DNA of 64,000 bases from Dactylellina haptotyla (lineage: Eukaryota > Ascomycota > Orbiliomycetes > Orbiliales > Orbiliaceae), in assembly GCA_031310005.1 (NCBI GenBank), contig CM062383.1, positions 62,001 to 126,000 of the forward strand, in the 5' to 3' direction. The notes under the pieces were generated by a model. It was not told the origin of the DNA and ran no database searches. It saw only the letters and a program-made list of their open reading frames with translations. Every line of letters starts with the position of its first letter. The stretch's first letter is position 1. Below are positions 24,825 through 37,853 of the stretch, in pieces. The translations under genes and the position numbers were made by a program.

Positions 24825-27800
24825 CTATATACTCTTCTCTGGGCCTTTGTCATTAGGGAAGGTCCATACAGCAAATGCGTCAACGGAATATTCACCGGCG
24901 CTGTAGAGCAACTCTTCTGGGGGTATACGCTCCGTTAGTAATTCCTTGTCTGGTGAGGCAGACCTTGGGATTTCTCGGGCGATTTTATCCAAATTTTCAA
25001 ACCCCTTTTTAATCGACGTGTATGAATTACGAGCATTATCTAGTAGCTGTATAATAGATATGTTGCCTGTCCATTCTGCGGCATAGAAACATCTCTTGAG
25101 ATGACCCTCATGACGCAGACCTTCGAGCTTCGTAGCCGCTTCGAGGACAAGTTTCGTCATATCCAATCTGCCTAATAGCACAGCCATATCTAACACCGTA
25201 TATAAATAGAGGCTATAAGTGCTGCTAGTACAGTGTAATAGCTCTATGACTTTGTAAAGCTGCCCGAAAGCCACCCCGATATATATTGGTAGTTCCATCC
25301 ACTCTGCTATTTCTGATTCTGAATTGGTGTTCTGCAGAAAATGATCGAGAAGTAGCTTGAAGGTTCTCAAACCGGAGAACCATGTTGCTTCGCAAATAAT
25401 TTGGGCAGAAATCTTAACTTGAGGGTATTTCCGGAGGACTGATGTTGCAATGCAATAAAAGTCGCAATGAGCGATAAGTCGGAGCAGCATCGATACTTGG
25501 GGTTCCGTCAATTTGGATAAATTTGCAATTGATATTTTGCAAAGTCTTAGATGAAACTCTTTGTCTTGCAGGCGTAGACTCCATTCTAGAATATCCTCTA
25601 ATCGATCAAGGTAGTTATCGATATTGGTCTCGACCGATAGCAAAAAGTCTAAAGCTGCCTGAGGACTATATTCTGGCTCTGGTTGGAGCTGGATTTGCGT
25701 ATTTGACGTATTATTCTGAGCACCTAAGCTAGGGAAGCAAAGTTGGTGAAAGCTCTCTATAGTAGATTCCTCTTTATCCCAGTACCCTTTGGGAAATTGT
25801 CTTGTAATCTCTTTCAGGGATACAATGATTTCTATCAACGAATTTTTGGAATGCATGCGAAAGTTTATCAGCCCGTCGGTAATCTGGGGCTCGGGGTTGA
25901 TCTCGAGAACGTCGTACGAAATATGTGACCATTTTCGTAAATATATAGATTGAAGAAGCCGGTTAAGGACTTCTGGAAAGTTGGCGAGTTTTCCGTAAGA
26001 GTAAAATTTCGCAGTTACCAATATATGCAGTCCCCAACGGGAATCTTGTTTGGTCTCTAATCTCACTTCGATCCACTCGAAGAAGCTAAGGTATAGGTGT
26101 ATGTAGCGTTTGAGGTTAAGGTATATCTTTTTTGACCCGTTAAAACCGTATACCGCGTTCAGCAAACTCTTTATTAGATGGAGGAAAGCCCGGATATTCT
26201 TGAAAACTTGTCTAAAACGACAAGACCACGACCAAATGTCCTCATTGCTCTGGTGAAGCAGCTCCCTATTGGAATCCCTAGGAATCTTCAATGTTTTTCT
26301 ACTAAGGATCAACGCATCGATTGTGTCGATAAGCCCGAAAAGCGAAAGAGCTTCGAGAGATGCTCGACATCTAGAGTCAAAAACAGTCTCAAGATCGTCG
26401 TATTCGAAATGTGTCAAATCTATATTCTCTAGTCTGGCGCCATTTCTTAGCAGAATCTGGATAGCCTTGATATCGCAATTACACACAGCCTTGGAAAGGG
26501 GTGTATGGTGGGCATGGTCGGGATACGGGTATCCTAAAAGGTAAACAATTTCATCGACATCGCATTTGCAGAGTTCGATTATCATTTCCATCATCTTGTG
26601 GTCCTTATTCGCAGTCGCAAAGTAGAGCAGACCTTGCGTTTGGGATTTAAGGCTGTGGGTTTTATCATTCTGAAAGTTTTCTGTTTCTTGAACGTATTGC
26701 GCAAGAACTCTGAGGCAATCTGCATATCCCAGTGCAACGCTGAGATCTATTGCACTTGTCTTCCGAGAAAGGAAGAGGTAAGAGTAAGTTTCCGGTATTT
26801 GGAACTCTTTCGCCCAAGATATACCGTTGTCTCGAAGATGGTTTAGATAGATTCTGAAGGATTTGTCGAATTTGAAGTCGTAGGTTCGGTGCCAATAATA
26901 TGCGCCGCATCTGAGCAAAGTACCTACCAGGTCTGGTAGGTTCGCTAGAACAGCCAACCAGAGTACTGAGGGCGAGAGATCGGATCTCGGCCAAAGCCCA
27001 ACTTCGATTCTGAGCTTTAGGAGAAAGGTGTAGATGACTCTTTGCTCATACTCTATAGCATACTGGAGCGCTTTTGACCATATATCTTGCAGAGCTGAAT
27101 ATATATTGTGAATCTGAAAAGTTCTCATCGTACCCAAAGAATCTAGTTTGAACCAGGCGGAGAGAGTTTTGACTATGTCTATATCGCCTATCCTTGCGGC
27201 GCTATATAGGATATGAGTTGCGAGATTTTGAATTGCGAGGTTGAAACCGTTAGGATTTTCAAAAATTCCTTGAAGTGTCGCCTCTTGAAAGACGCGATGC
27301 AATATGTAACCATTTTCTTTCATTATAGCGGATTGCATCAAATGATCTACGCATTTTTCTTGCGTCCACCTATTGTCTATATTGTTAGATAATCGAACTA
27401 TAAAATGTTTCAAAAATTGGGTGAATATCAGTATTGATGGACCGTCGGTGAAAGATGAAACCTCAGTTATCCATTCCTCGAGATTAGTGGTTTTACTAAA
27501 CGAAACCATATGTTTCGCGAGAGATGTATCCGAGCTCATGCTCGAGTAAGTTTCTATTTGATCTGTTAGTCTATTCTAAATGTCTAAACATGAGCATGAA
27601 ATGATTTGTGAAACAGATTCATCAACGGCTTTGTAGCCTGGGCCAACCTCTTCTCTTGAATTTGGTCGATCGAAAAAAAAGCCCAGTTCTTGCTACGCCC
27701 TGTTGAATTTGCGTTGTGCCCTTACCTTTCAGAATCACACTCTCGTCGAAAACGTGTTGAAATTGCAAAGTCGGTGTAACTAAGTGACATTTGTTGCGGG

Positions 27801-28617
27801 AAATGTATTGGGAAATCCACTCCGCGGAAACCGACTCTGCTTCATCGGATATCGAGCCGGCCAGCGAGAGTCTATAGCACGAATTGATTGAGGGCAATGA
27901 GACCAGCAAATCTGTAAATTGAAATGGCGACTGGGGTAGAGCAAAGTTCGGGGCGGAAGACAAAGTTGAGATAGCCCATTCTTTAGCAGCTAGTATTGGC
28001 GAGTGTAAAGGGGTGACGTGCGCGGAAGGTGTTCTATATCGAATCTCCGCCTCATCTGACGATGTAAAATCTACTAATCTATCAGCTATCTCCGAGACCG
28101 TTGAATATTATGTTTGATTTACTACCTTCTTCGGGAGAGGATATGGCGGCTTGTCGAAACCGTTCGAATACCGGAGTAGGGTAGCGGCGTCTCTTCCTCA
28201 TCAATTCGCTCTCACTAACTACTCTACCGCCCCGATGAACTATGGTATCTTTTCCCTCTTGCTTCCTCTTCTTCACATTGAGATCAATTTGCTTCGCTGT
28301 ATCCCGACTCAGATTCTTTTTCAAGCCCCATATATTATTAATCACGCGAATATATTGAGCGTTTCTGTGGCTGTGCCATTAGCCAAGATTTAAAACCGTG
28401 ATATTATTTTATAATTCTCAGGAGCACCAAGAAGACCAAAACTAACTCCAAATACTTACGATGCGGAAAACCCACGTTCTAACATTTCTGCTCGAACTTC
28501 TTTCAATGTTTTACCTTCCACCAAGTACATCTGGCTGATGCACTCTTTATGAACATCCCAGTCTCCTTGACTGATCCCGACGGCACGGGCTTTGGGCTCA
28601 GATCTTGCGAGTTCCAT
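24825..28617 (-). CDS. Clr5-domain protein with ankyrin-like region (1157 aa)
   Basis: Model: complement(join(24825..27553, 27726..28073, 28126..28364, 28460..28617)). The first two exons together encode a full Clr5 domain: DWDVHKECISQMYLVEGKTL up to the splice, then YIRVINNIWGLKKN (residues about 19-70), followed by the basic extension that usually follows it. Clr5 is a fungal N-terminal domain found in nuclear silencing factors and in many ankyrin or TPR proteins. A Ser-rich linker (exon 3) leads to a long helical region with weak ankyrin units, clearest at residues about 595-620 (HTPLSKAVCNCDIKAIQILL). The intron before exon 4 is 172 nt with a perfect GACTAAC branch site; the frame runs open some way past the donor, so an alternative unspliced form or two genes is possible. 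Function is unassigned; a nuclear or regulatory role is only suggested. Confidence 0.8.
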
Positions 28618-29299
28618 GGTTTATTCGTGTCAACGTATCGTCCTAGTCTAGCTACTCCCACTCTAACAGTGCTGCATAGACGAAGTAGGTTTGATAGGGC
28701 AAATAGTTTATGTGGAAAAGCGTGCGAAAGAGGCGTTAGAAACGAAAAATTTTGAGAACTGGAGCATTCAGAAATGTGCCTAGATCTATTTAAAACTGCC
28801 ACTTCAAATGTCTTTTCTATATTCATTCCATAAATGTTGAGTTATGCCGAGCTATGTTTTCTGGACTGACAGGTCAGCTTCCAGGACCCACACAGCCCCG
28901 AATTCTCGCTTCGCAACGAATTTTGTAAAGAGCCAATCAAATGTTAAATTTTAGCGACAAACCTATGTGTTGAGGCAATATTCCATTATTATCGAACTAA
29001 ATTAAAATAAGGAGAGATATCCTTGGGATATTTAAAGATGTATATAATTATTTTTCTCTTCTTCGTATATAAAATAGCCTTATGATAGGATTTAGCAGAG
29101 TCATGCACGAGCTTTCCTGACTTGTTAGAATCGGACATTATTGAATAGTTTTGGTTTTTAATTAAATAATACTCCCAATAATAGCGATTTAAACTACAAG
29201 ACATAGAAAATATAGTAACGTGTGAAAGGATGAATAATACAGTCTAAAAGGAGACACAGGGGAAAAGGTTTTCCGGGTAAGTAGTATATAACAAGAAGA
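28618..29299. other. Intergenic between two minus-strand genes
   Basis: Promoter side of the Clr5 gene and 3' flank of the CFEM gene. AT-rich from about 28960 to 29220. No gene seen. Confidence 0.45.
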
Positions 29300-30780
29300 T
29301 TATTTGCTGCAATACTTCCGACCATACCGATCGTATCGGCAACTATACTTTGGAGCGGGAGGCGTCGGCTTCGGTTTTAGTTTTGTACATGCTTTTGCTG
29401 AAGTTTTCATTGTGGTCGCGTATTTGAGTGTGCATTTCTTGCTAGTCGGAGTGGGCTTTACGGTTGTAGTTGTTACGTACGGTCTTTTGGTCGTAGTAGT
29501 TTTACACGGCGTTCCAAAGCCACTTCTTTGACTCGATGTAGTTTTGGGTGCTTTGGTTGTGCAAGGCGTTGCCCTGGTGGTTGTGGTAGTTCGTCTCGTT
29601 GTGGTTGTTATGGAACTCTGAGTAGTACGACTGGTAGTAGTAGTTGGCGAAGAGCTCAAGGTGGAAGATGTAGTGGTGGAAGTAGTCCTGGACGTCGGGT
29701 TGATATTAGTAGTTGTCGTCGGATTTTCTGTGGTACTAGTGGTGGTAGTGCTCTCGGAAGCTATTTGGTGTCAGCAGCGCCGATATATATAGATGGAACA
29801 AATGAACCTACTTGTAGAAGAGGTCGTCGTCGTTGTAGTCTCAGACGCTTATAAACAATGATATTAGTGGTATTCAAGGCATTTACTGAATCATCAACTT
29901 ACAACTAGTCGTAGTCGTAGTCGTAGTCGTAGTCGTAGTCGTGGTCGTGGTTGTAGTTGTAGTTGTAGTCGTGGTCGTGGACTCAGCTGTGGTAGTAGCT
30001 AATACAATTGGTTAGATTGACAAGCATAAATCTTCAACAAGAATAAGAAAGTTCTTACTACTGGACTCTGTAGTTGTCGTGGTGGGCACTGTAGTTGTCG
30101 TGGTGGTGGTAGTGGTGGTGGTGGTGGGCACAGTTGTGCTAGAGCTCGTTGTGCTCGATGTTGTGCTCGACGTTGTAGTCGGCGTTGTAGTGGTTGTTAT
30201 AGTGGTTGTTGTAGTAGTTGGCGTTGTGGTCGTGGTCGTCGTGGTTGTGGTCGGCGTTGTAGTTGTAGTAGTAGTAGTAGTTGTAGTTGTAGTCGTCTCG
30301 CTCGTTGTTGTCGTCGCTAGATCGTGTTAACATCATCCTAGATATCGAATGAGAGAAAACCTACGAGAAGTTGTTGTCTCTGTTGTAGTAGTGGAGGTTG
30401 TGCTGGAAGTCGTTGTAGTTGCCGTCGTGGTGGTTGTAGAACTTAGGTTGGGCAATGGGCTGACACCTGCATCGGCGCAAACAACACCGGCAGCTGCGAC
30501 GGTTTGGGCATATTCATCTGGGGTACATGCAGTTCGCATACATAATTCTACTTGAATCAAGAAGGGAATAGCAGTGCAAATGCAAGAGAAGTCGGTCTGT
30601 GAACACCCGCTACCTCCAACATTGATGATTGCACAACTGAGCTATCGCGATCAATCAGAGAAGCCCAGAAATTTTATTGTTGAAAATACATACAGCGCAT
30701 GTTGGAAGTGCACTGAGTTGTGCATAAGCAAATCTTGGGATCAACACACTCGCCGACGCGAGTATGATACCTATTTTCAT
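29300..30780 (-). CDS. Secreted CFEM protein with Thr-rich mucin-like tail (404 aa)
   Basis: Model: complement(join(29300..29760, 29812..29847, 29903..29998, 30059..30316, 30365..30641, 30694..30780)). The signal peptide is MKIGIILASASVLIPRFAYA. The CFEM domain follows (residues about 21-90) with all eight Cys in family order: PTC, SC, GCSQTDFSCIC, ELC, TAC and VVC. The segment GCSQTDFSCIC carries the Asp that binds haem iron in Candida CFEM proteins. Residues about 95-330 are almost pure Thr/Ser, split over five exons. The C-terminus is Lys-rich with a few Cys and no GPI signal, so it is probably released or wall-associated. CFEM proteins act in iron/haem uptake or as effectors. Introns of 48-60 nt have clear branch sites and keep frame. 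The domain itself is well supported; exact boundaries in the Thr-rich exons less so. Confidence 0.85.
29906..29940 (+). repeat. Hexanucleotide minisatellite (GTAGTC)n in a CFEM exon
   Basis: About six near-perfect copies of a 6-bp unit encode Thr-Thr pairs on the minus strand within exon 4 of the CFEM gene. Copy-number change would alter mucin length without shifting frame. Confidence 0.8.
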
Positions 30781-32208
30781 TTTGGGACTAGCATATATCC
30801 ATTAGTTAAGTCTTTATCGCGGTTATGGAAGCATTTAAGACTGAGAGAGTCATACAGATGTTTTGGCAGTCTACAAGCAATTATTTGCCAAAGATATTAT
30901 ACTTGTAAAAAGTAACGAGCAGGGGCTCCTATTTATATCCAACATTCTGCCCCTTGAACGTTCAAACAATTGACCCATAAATTTGAGGCGCGTTGTCATT
31001 TCAGCCGTTCATTTAGCGTGAAATATGAAATTACAAGTTGCCCGTGGCTGAGAATTTCGAGGCCGAGACCAATCAAAGGGGCACTAAAACGCCCAACGGC
31101 GATATTAAAATGAGGTTAGAAGAATGCCAAAATACCAAGACACTGACACGCTCGGAGGGAACCGAATGCACAGATCAAGCATTTGTCGGAACTGGGCCTG
31201 GAACCTCTTCAATGCTGCTAAAAAAAAACGGCGCCTTGATTAGCAGCGCGAATATTCGAATAGTTTAGACTCGAGTGGGATTTTATGATCTTAAGGAAAA
31301 GGCGTCTGACTCGAGATAGTGCCAGTAAACCCAGAAATATGACTGTAGGAATATTTAATCTTTGGCAGTCTGGAGTCATTGGTATTAGACCACCAAGCCA
31401 GGACCCGGATCTGAAGCCCTGTTGAGTTAGACAGATTCGTACACCGGGTTGACTTGCATTTCGGGTACGGGTAGTGGACAACTCATCCGCGGGGTGTCGG
31501 ATTCAAAACAAAGGTGTTGTGGATCCCCGACAACGACAACACAGATAAGAAACCATGCATTGCAAATGGCATACTCTATATCAGATATGGCATATCATAT
31601 CACGTGATAATGTCGGTCGGTTGATTACTATGATCGGATACATTATTGTATGGAAATATCGGAAGAGTGTGGGGTAGAGTAAGGTACATGTAGTCGTATA
31701 GTCGAGGCAACGGCCTATGCCAAAGGTAGATCCCAGCATTAAATTCGGTTATAAGAGAGAAGCGTTATGATTGTGTGGCGGTATAACGGTTTTTTGTTGC
31801 GTTAATGCTATAGAACCAGTAATAAAATATCTGAGGTTGTATTTGATGGTTGGTATTTGCGTCCCGATTCCGTGAAGAGATGGCGGTCAGTTGGTTAACT
31901 TTTGGTCCTCGCACGCATCGAAGACGTTGAAACAAACTAAAGATTGAAAGCTCAAGTTAAGACAGTGTGATTGAAAGACGAATATTCCAAATATATTATT
32001 CGCAGTTTAGTTAAATTAAGGCCAAACCGTAGCTAGAATAAATTGTTAAGGCTAGAGTCTAAAAACACAACATTGCCACTTGATTGATATATCGTGCGGG
32101 TACCGGCTCTAACACCTTTAGCCTTAACTTTAATGTACTACTAACAAATATTAATTAAGATTTTTAACAGAACTGCTTCCCCATAGAACAAAGCATTTAT
32201 CGCTTCAT
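30781..32208. other. Intergenic: CFEM promoter and 3' flank of the phosphate permease
   Basis: No protein-like frame. It contains a perfect 12-bp palindrome TATCACGTGATA at 31598-31609, about 820 bp upstream of the CFEM start codon. Confidence 0.5.
31598..31609. promoter_or_regulatory. CACGTG palindrome upstream of the CFEM gene
   Basis: TATCACGTGATA is a perfect inverted repeat with an E-box core, recognised by bHLH factors in fungi. Use in vivo is not shown by sequence. Confidence 0.3.
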
Positions 32209-34118
32209 CTAGAAGTGAGGGGTATTAAGAGCCATAACACAAAGAAGACCGGACATGAGACCGGCGCATGGGAGGGTGAGAACCCATCCAAGAAAAATCC
32301 AACCGAGCTGCTTCCAGTTGACGGCTCCGACATCAAAGTTCATCAGGGCGACACCAACTGTGGCACCAGCCAAAGTTTGCGTTGTGGAAATCGGCAATCC
32401 GAGTTGGGAAGCCAATAGGACGGTGGTAGCCGCACCAAGTTCAACAGAGAAGCCTCTGGTAGGAGACATCTGAGTGATCTTATTGCCAAGGGCGCGGATA
32501 ATGTGATAGCCGTAAAACCAGAAGCCGGCACCGAGAAGGAAGCCAGCAACGACCAAGAACCACACTGGAGTTGGCGATCTGGTTGCCACAGTACCAGCTT
32601 GATATGTTTGATAGACGGCGGCCCAGGGACCAACGGCGTTGGCAACATCGTTCGAACCGTGAGCGATAGACATCATCATAGCAGAGGCAACTTGGCAGTA
32701 CGTCCAGAGATGTTCAACGCGAGAGTCGTACTTACTAGCACGGGCGTGTATATCCCGGAGAGCTTCGGAATCATGAGTAACACAGTCGCGAGTGACACCT
32801 TGAAGAAGACCGAATTTTACATATCCCCAGATTCTCTTGGGGTCGCTCATTGGAAGATGTGCAACAGGGTGGAGGAACCTTTCGTGCGGACCGGGGACCG
32901 GGGCAACCTTTCTGCGGCGAAGACCTGTTTCGAGGGTTTTTTCCCTTTCTTCATCGTTGGGAGTCGCGGTTTCATTCTCGGGTGCTACGCCCTTCTCTGT
33001 ACTACCAGCATCCAGAGCTCCTGGTGCCTTGTTGACAGAGCTGCCTGAATCTTGAGCGTATGGGTCGGCGTAGTAGTCAATGACGTAATCGCCATCAGCT
33101 TTTCCTGGGAAATATAGTGGTGGGTTCTCGCTACGGAGAAGAGGACCTAAGGGGATGTGCCAGAATTTAACACGCGCATCTTTGTGGATTAGACGGCGTT
33201 CAAAGTACGGGATAAAGAAGATGTATCCGATGAGAGCAAGCCCGAAAAATACGCCCAGGACCACGCCGACGGTCTGGCCTGCTCCGAATTCCTCAAGGGA
33301 TCCGAGAGATGGAGTTTCGGCGATGATGAAAAGCGCAAGAATTGCACCTGTTGCTCCAAGATAGAATGGGATGAGACGCATAGCCCATTTGAAGGAATCT
33401 TCGCGCTCGAGAACAGTATATTTGGTAATGGCGAAAATGATGGCGGAAAAGCCAGCTGCGATACCAGGGGCGACGCCCCAAGATGCTGCAATCTGTGATA
33501 CACTACCGGATGCCCAAGCCCATTTGATAGGAGCACCAGTAGCGAATCCGACACCAATCAAAGAGCCAACGACAGTCTGGGTTGTAGAGACTGGAAAGCC
33601 GATTCCAGTTGCAACCATCAACCACGTAGCGCTGGCGACTTCGGCACACCCCATGGCGAGCATCAAAGCTCCTGGATTACCCTCAAAACGACTGATGCTG
33701 ATAATGCCATTTTTAATAGTGCTGGTAACACGGGCACCTAGGCCCACCGCACCGACAAATTCAGTTATCATAGATAGGAATCCGACTTGTGGCATGGTAA
33801 GGGTTCTAGCGGCAACCGAGGTGGCGTAGGAATTGGCAACTAAAACAGATTAGGTTAGCTAGATGTTGGGCTGCCATGATAGCCAAGTTCGTCAAGACGA
33901 TAATAGCCGTCTGGCTAGCTTTCGGAGAATAAATGGGTTATATCATATGCATACCATCGTTAGCGCCTATGTTGAAATAAATCATTAGTAAATCTGTGTC
34001 CCCAAGATAGCTTAGCCATTCGAAGGAGCTGAATACCATTTCCGAAAGCCGAAAAGACAAAAGCAATCGTGGTGATTGCTAATATCCAATCATATTTTGC
34101 CGTAGCTGCGGGTGCCAT
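32209..34118 (-). CDS. Sodium/phosphate symporter, PHO4/PHO89 family (574 aa)
   Basis: Model: complement(join(32209..33839, 33955..33966, 34037..34118)). It imports inorganic phosphate with Na+ across the plasma membrane (family knowledge: Neurospora PHO-4, yeast Pho89). Exon 1 gives MAPAATAKYDWILAITTIAF and the first membrane helix. A 12-nt exon (33955-33966) supplies the GAND codons, so that splicing builds the signature GANDVANSYATSVAARTL. The second copy of the signature, SIAHGSNDVANAVGPWAAVY, is near residue 425. Both halves have multiple membrane helices around a hydrophilic central loop, as in the family. Length is typical. A CACGTG site about 510 bp upstream fits NUC-1/Pho4 control. 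Intact and confidently identified. Confidence 0.95.
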
Positions 34119-37100
34119 TTTGATTTAGTCCGTTCTATCGGACGGAGCTACTGTTAGAATAGCTAGATATGAAGATTGGGTATTTAGCTGAAAGTTTTCA
34201 GCAGGTTGGGAGGTTTGGAACAGATCTCGAAACCGGGTCGGGCATTGATGAGGGTTATAAAGTAGCCACGGACACCCATACCCGTTCAATCTACGCTTCC
34301 TTGGTGCTCACTTCGAAGTGAAAAAAAAATCCTTTCACAGCTAGTAAAAACCAGGCAGCAATCACTTTCTAGGCTTGGAAATTGTCAGGATGAGATGAAA
34401 AGAAGAAATTCATAAGCAATGCTCAAAAACATCAAAAGGTCAACCAACTGAATTTGGTATGTTGAGTGGCAACCTAGCTGACCGAGTACCGAAAAGTTAA
34501 CTCGATGGTGCGAACAGGCGACGATGCATTTATTGCGCCAAGTTTGAGTAAAACATAATGCACCGATACCAGTACCAAGCATGCAGCCACGGGAGAAAAT
34601 ATTCAATGATTCTACAGGGTCTTTCCACGTGCACGCGAACGAAAACTGGAATTTTACAATTTGGTGGCTAGGTGTGTTGGGTGTGTCGTAAACTTTTCAT
34701 CTTGGCAGATATCTCTTCTGATCTATAACGGCGTTTTGCGAACCCGCTAAGCGGTCGATTCCAGCTTAAACTCCTGCAAAGACGGGCGCACTCCACCGCA
34801 CATGCAAAACAAAGATCCCACACGCCGAATACTGAACCTAGAACTCCGCTTTGATAGTCCAATTATCTTCTAGAATTCAGCAACGTGCACGATGAAGGTT
34901 TCGCCAAGTGGTGTGCCGACGGCTTGTCACAGGCGCGCCAAGCGAGTTATCCAGGCTAGCCAAGCGAACCAAGCGCTTAGTAGACGATCTTCCAAGTGTT
35001 CAGGCAACAATGGCTCCATCCTTTATGAATTTCTCACGCCATTTCTCATAGTTCCAAGAATTATAAGAATCTGTCTACGTCACACGATTTGTAGCTTTCT
35101 CGGGCACATAGCAATCTCTACCGATTTCGATCTGACACGAGCTTGATTTGACGGGTTTGATTCGACGGAAGTTTGATGGATGTCGCTGACACTGATATTC
35201 AAACGGGTATAGTAGATCAGCGGAACCTGCGTCGCCTAGATAATGCCAAATTTTCGATCAAAATGGCTGTGGAGGACACCTCACGCTTAAACAGGCACCC
35301 ATATAGGGTTTCGTTTTAGGTCTTCTATTATCCACGTGCGGCCTGAAAACCAATGGTTCGCAGGGTTTGTTCACTGTTAAGGATGTAGATGCGGTTTCTC
35401 ATCTAGAACGTAGAGAGTACGTCTCATAATACCTTAGGTGATATACGAAGTAGGTCATTGCCGCGCCTGAAATCTTGGCCCAGTGCTAAGTTGATCACAA
35501 CAATACATTCGTAACCGGCCTACACCCTCCTAATAGCACTCCATGTAGTGTTTCTCGTTCGAAACCTAGCCTATGATGTATAATTTATATAAACTACGCA
35601 GTTTATGGTATATAAACTCTCAGTAGGCGACTTAGATTAGCTCAAGTCACGCTGAACCATAAATACCAATCCTCGTAGGTATACCATACTCATCAAATTC
35701 TTTGATTCTGATACTCTGATGGAGGAAGCATATGACGAATAAGCTAGCTCCCTACTTTCGGCCTTTACTTAGTCAGTTGGTTCGAAATAGGGTTTCCTGA
35801 TGATTTGGTATGCGAAAGCGCCTAAGCTAACAAATCTTATGCATATCTTCTACTACTAATGTAGCCTATTTGGCTAATTACTTCAAAAACCGACTGCTGG
35901 CAAACGGTAGCTATCGTCAGATCGTAGTTTCTTTCTAACCTTGTTCGTAACTATTACCGCGACATCAATTAGAGTGTGTTGCTCCCATAAACACCTAGGC
36001 TGCTAGAAGCTTGGGGAACCTAAAACCATGGAGTCTAACGAACGTTGATTTGGTTGCGTAGAACCCTAAGTACTTGGCGGCTAACTAACTGTCAGACTTT
36101 AATATTTCGAGGTTGTGGTACAACCAGGATTTCATGGGCTTTGGAAGAAATGTGACAACGCTGAAGCATGAAGCTTGGGTGCGGGTTAGATCAGCCATAT
36201 ATTGACAAGCTAACATGCGCCAAGCCACACAACTCTCAAGCATTTCACAGCAGAAATTTAATTTTAGACTCTACAATGATTCGGGATCACATGGGAAGCC
36301 TTTGAGCTGAACCTGTTCTCCTTTAGATCTAGGTGAAAGTAGAGATCATCCAATGATTACTTTTTCGAAACCTGTTGAAAGTATGACTCCCGTTACATCT
36401 TTTGGGCAGATTATCGTGTACATACCAGTTCTCGCGCCCGCAACATCGCGAACCGGGTTATCCTAAGCGCCTGAAAGGGACTGTTTAGGAAGTTAAAATG
36501 GACATTGCGGTCGTAATTTCATGTTTTGGATCAATTATGCTCGGATTTGGTCTATCATGAGACGCTTCCGCTCTATGGATGGTGCATAATGCTGATATTT
36601 GCTTAGGTGGTATCTGCAAAGACTTGCCCATATGATTGTTAGCGGGGGACGTTGCATATTTCTTTCAACGATAGGGAATATAGATTTCAGGCTTTATTGC
36701 GCGACTACGAACATATCCAGAGCCAATTTCCATCAAGATGGAGATACCCAGCGTGGAATCCTGTTGAAAGGATACCCAGCCAAGGTTATGCCCTCGTATT
36801 ACTCTTGGCCCTCCGTTCAAACTTTGCTTGCAGATTCTAATAGTCAAATGCAAGTGGAGCCTTTGGTTGAGGAGCAAATGTTCGTTGCTTACGGGACATC
36901 TCGTACCTATGTAGGCCTACCCTCATAACCATACTGTTCTTCGCGCTATTGTTGCTATCAATCGGGAATATTGGTCTTCGGCTTGAAAGCGACCCCGAAT
37001 TCAAAGCGAGATTTGGCTTCTTAGCTTAGCAGCTGGAAATGATAATATTACATCATATAATCACATTTCATTCTGTCAGGCTCACACGGCCAAAGTCTTC

Positions 37101-37853
37101 CTTTGAATTCCTATATTCTAAGTAATATATATTTCGGACTGTGGGGTTACCCTCGGTGGAAGGAAATGTGGCTGGTATCATAATAATGGCGAGAAAAAGC
37201 TTTGATCCTGTTGCAAAGCTCTTTACTATATAGGACCTCGTGTCGAGTTCGTACTTAAATTCTACCTTGGTTTTGGTGACGATGCAATGGTACACAACAC
37301 GACGCGTGTAGACGACGCGTGTAGCGGTATCGCTTCACATACGAACTTTTATTCAGGAACCGTATCCCTATGGATGGCCATCTCATTGGAAAGCAACATC
37401 TAGGGTATACCGGACTGCCTCGATAATCGAAAGAATGTTAGAGCGTCCCAACAGTAAATATAATCCGGTATATCTTTCATGTCCACTAATCATATTTTAC
37501 CTTGCACTATAGTTGCGGCTTACCTGTCGATACCTACTGAGAAACAACCGATTTCTTAGATTCCCACACTCCCTCCGCAAAATCTCCCTACATTCCCATA
37601 TGTATGACTAGGGTATACTATTTGCCCTGGAATTCAAACGGAGTGATTGGCAGAATATCACATATACGGATTCGGGGGCCTGAAGTTAATACAACTTTAA
37701 ACGCCTTTTCAACGGGCGGGGACCCTAGAGATTCTTATATTTATAGTTTCACTGAAGCTTTGAATTTTAATTCCTAGCATTTCCCCCACTGCTGGCTCCG
37801 CTCGCTAGTTAGATTTAGAGATAAAACTTACGAGATATATAAGAGCATTGGTA
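34119..37853. other. 3.7-kb gene-free interval
   Basis: No intact gene was found. Frames at 36599-36928 look slightly protein-like but match nothing I know. Scattered stops suggest old decayed sequence. The permease promoter occupies the left few hundred bases. Confidence 0.45.
34626..34631. promoter_or_regulatory. CACGTG, candidate NUC-1/Pho4 site upstream of the phosphate permease
   Basis: The bHLH factors Pho4 (yeast) and NUC-1 (Neurospora) bind CACGTG upstream of phosphate-starvation genes. This site lies about 510 bp upstream of the permease ATG at 34118, in the context CCACGTGCAC. Inference from family regulation. Confidence 0.4.

Noticed and set aside
36599-36928. 109-codon plus frame in the large gap
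   Set aside because: Alternative frames of the same stretch look equally plausible; no motif. Kept only as a low-interest finding.
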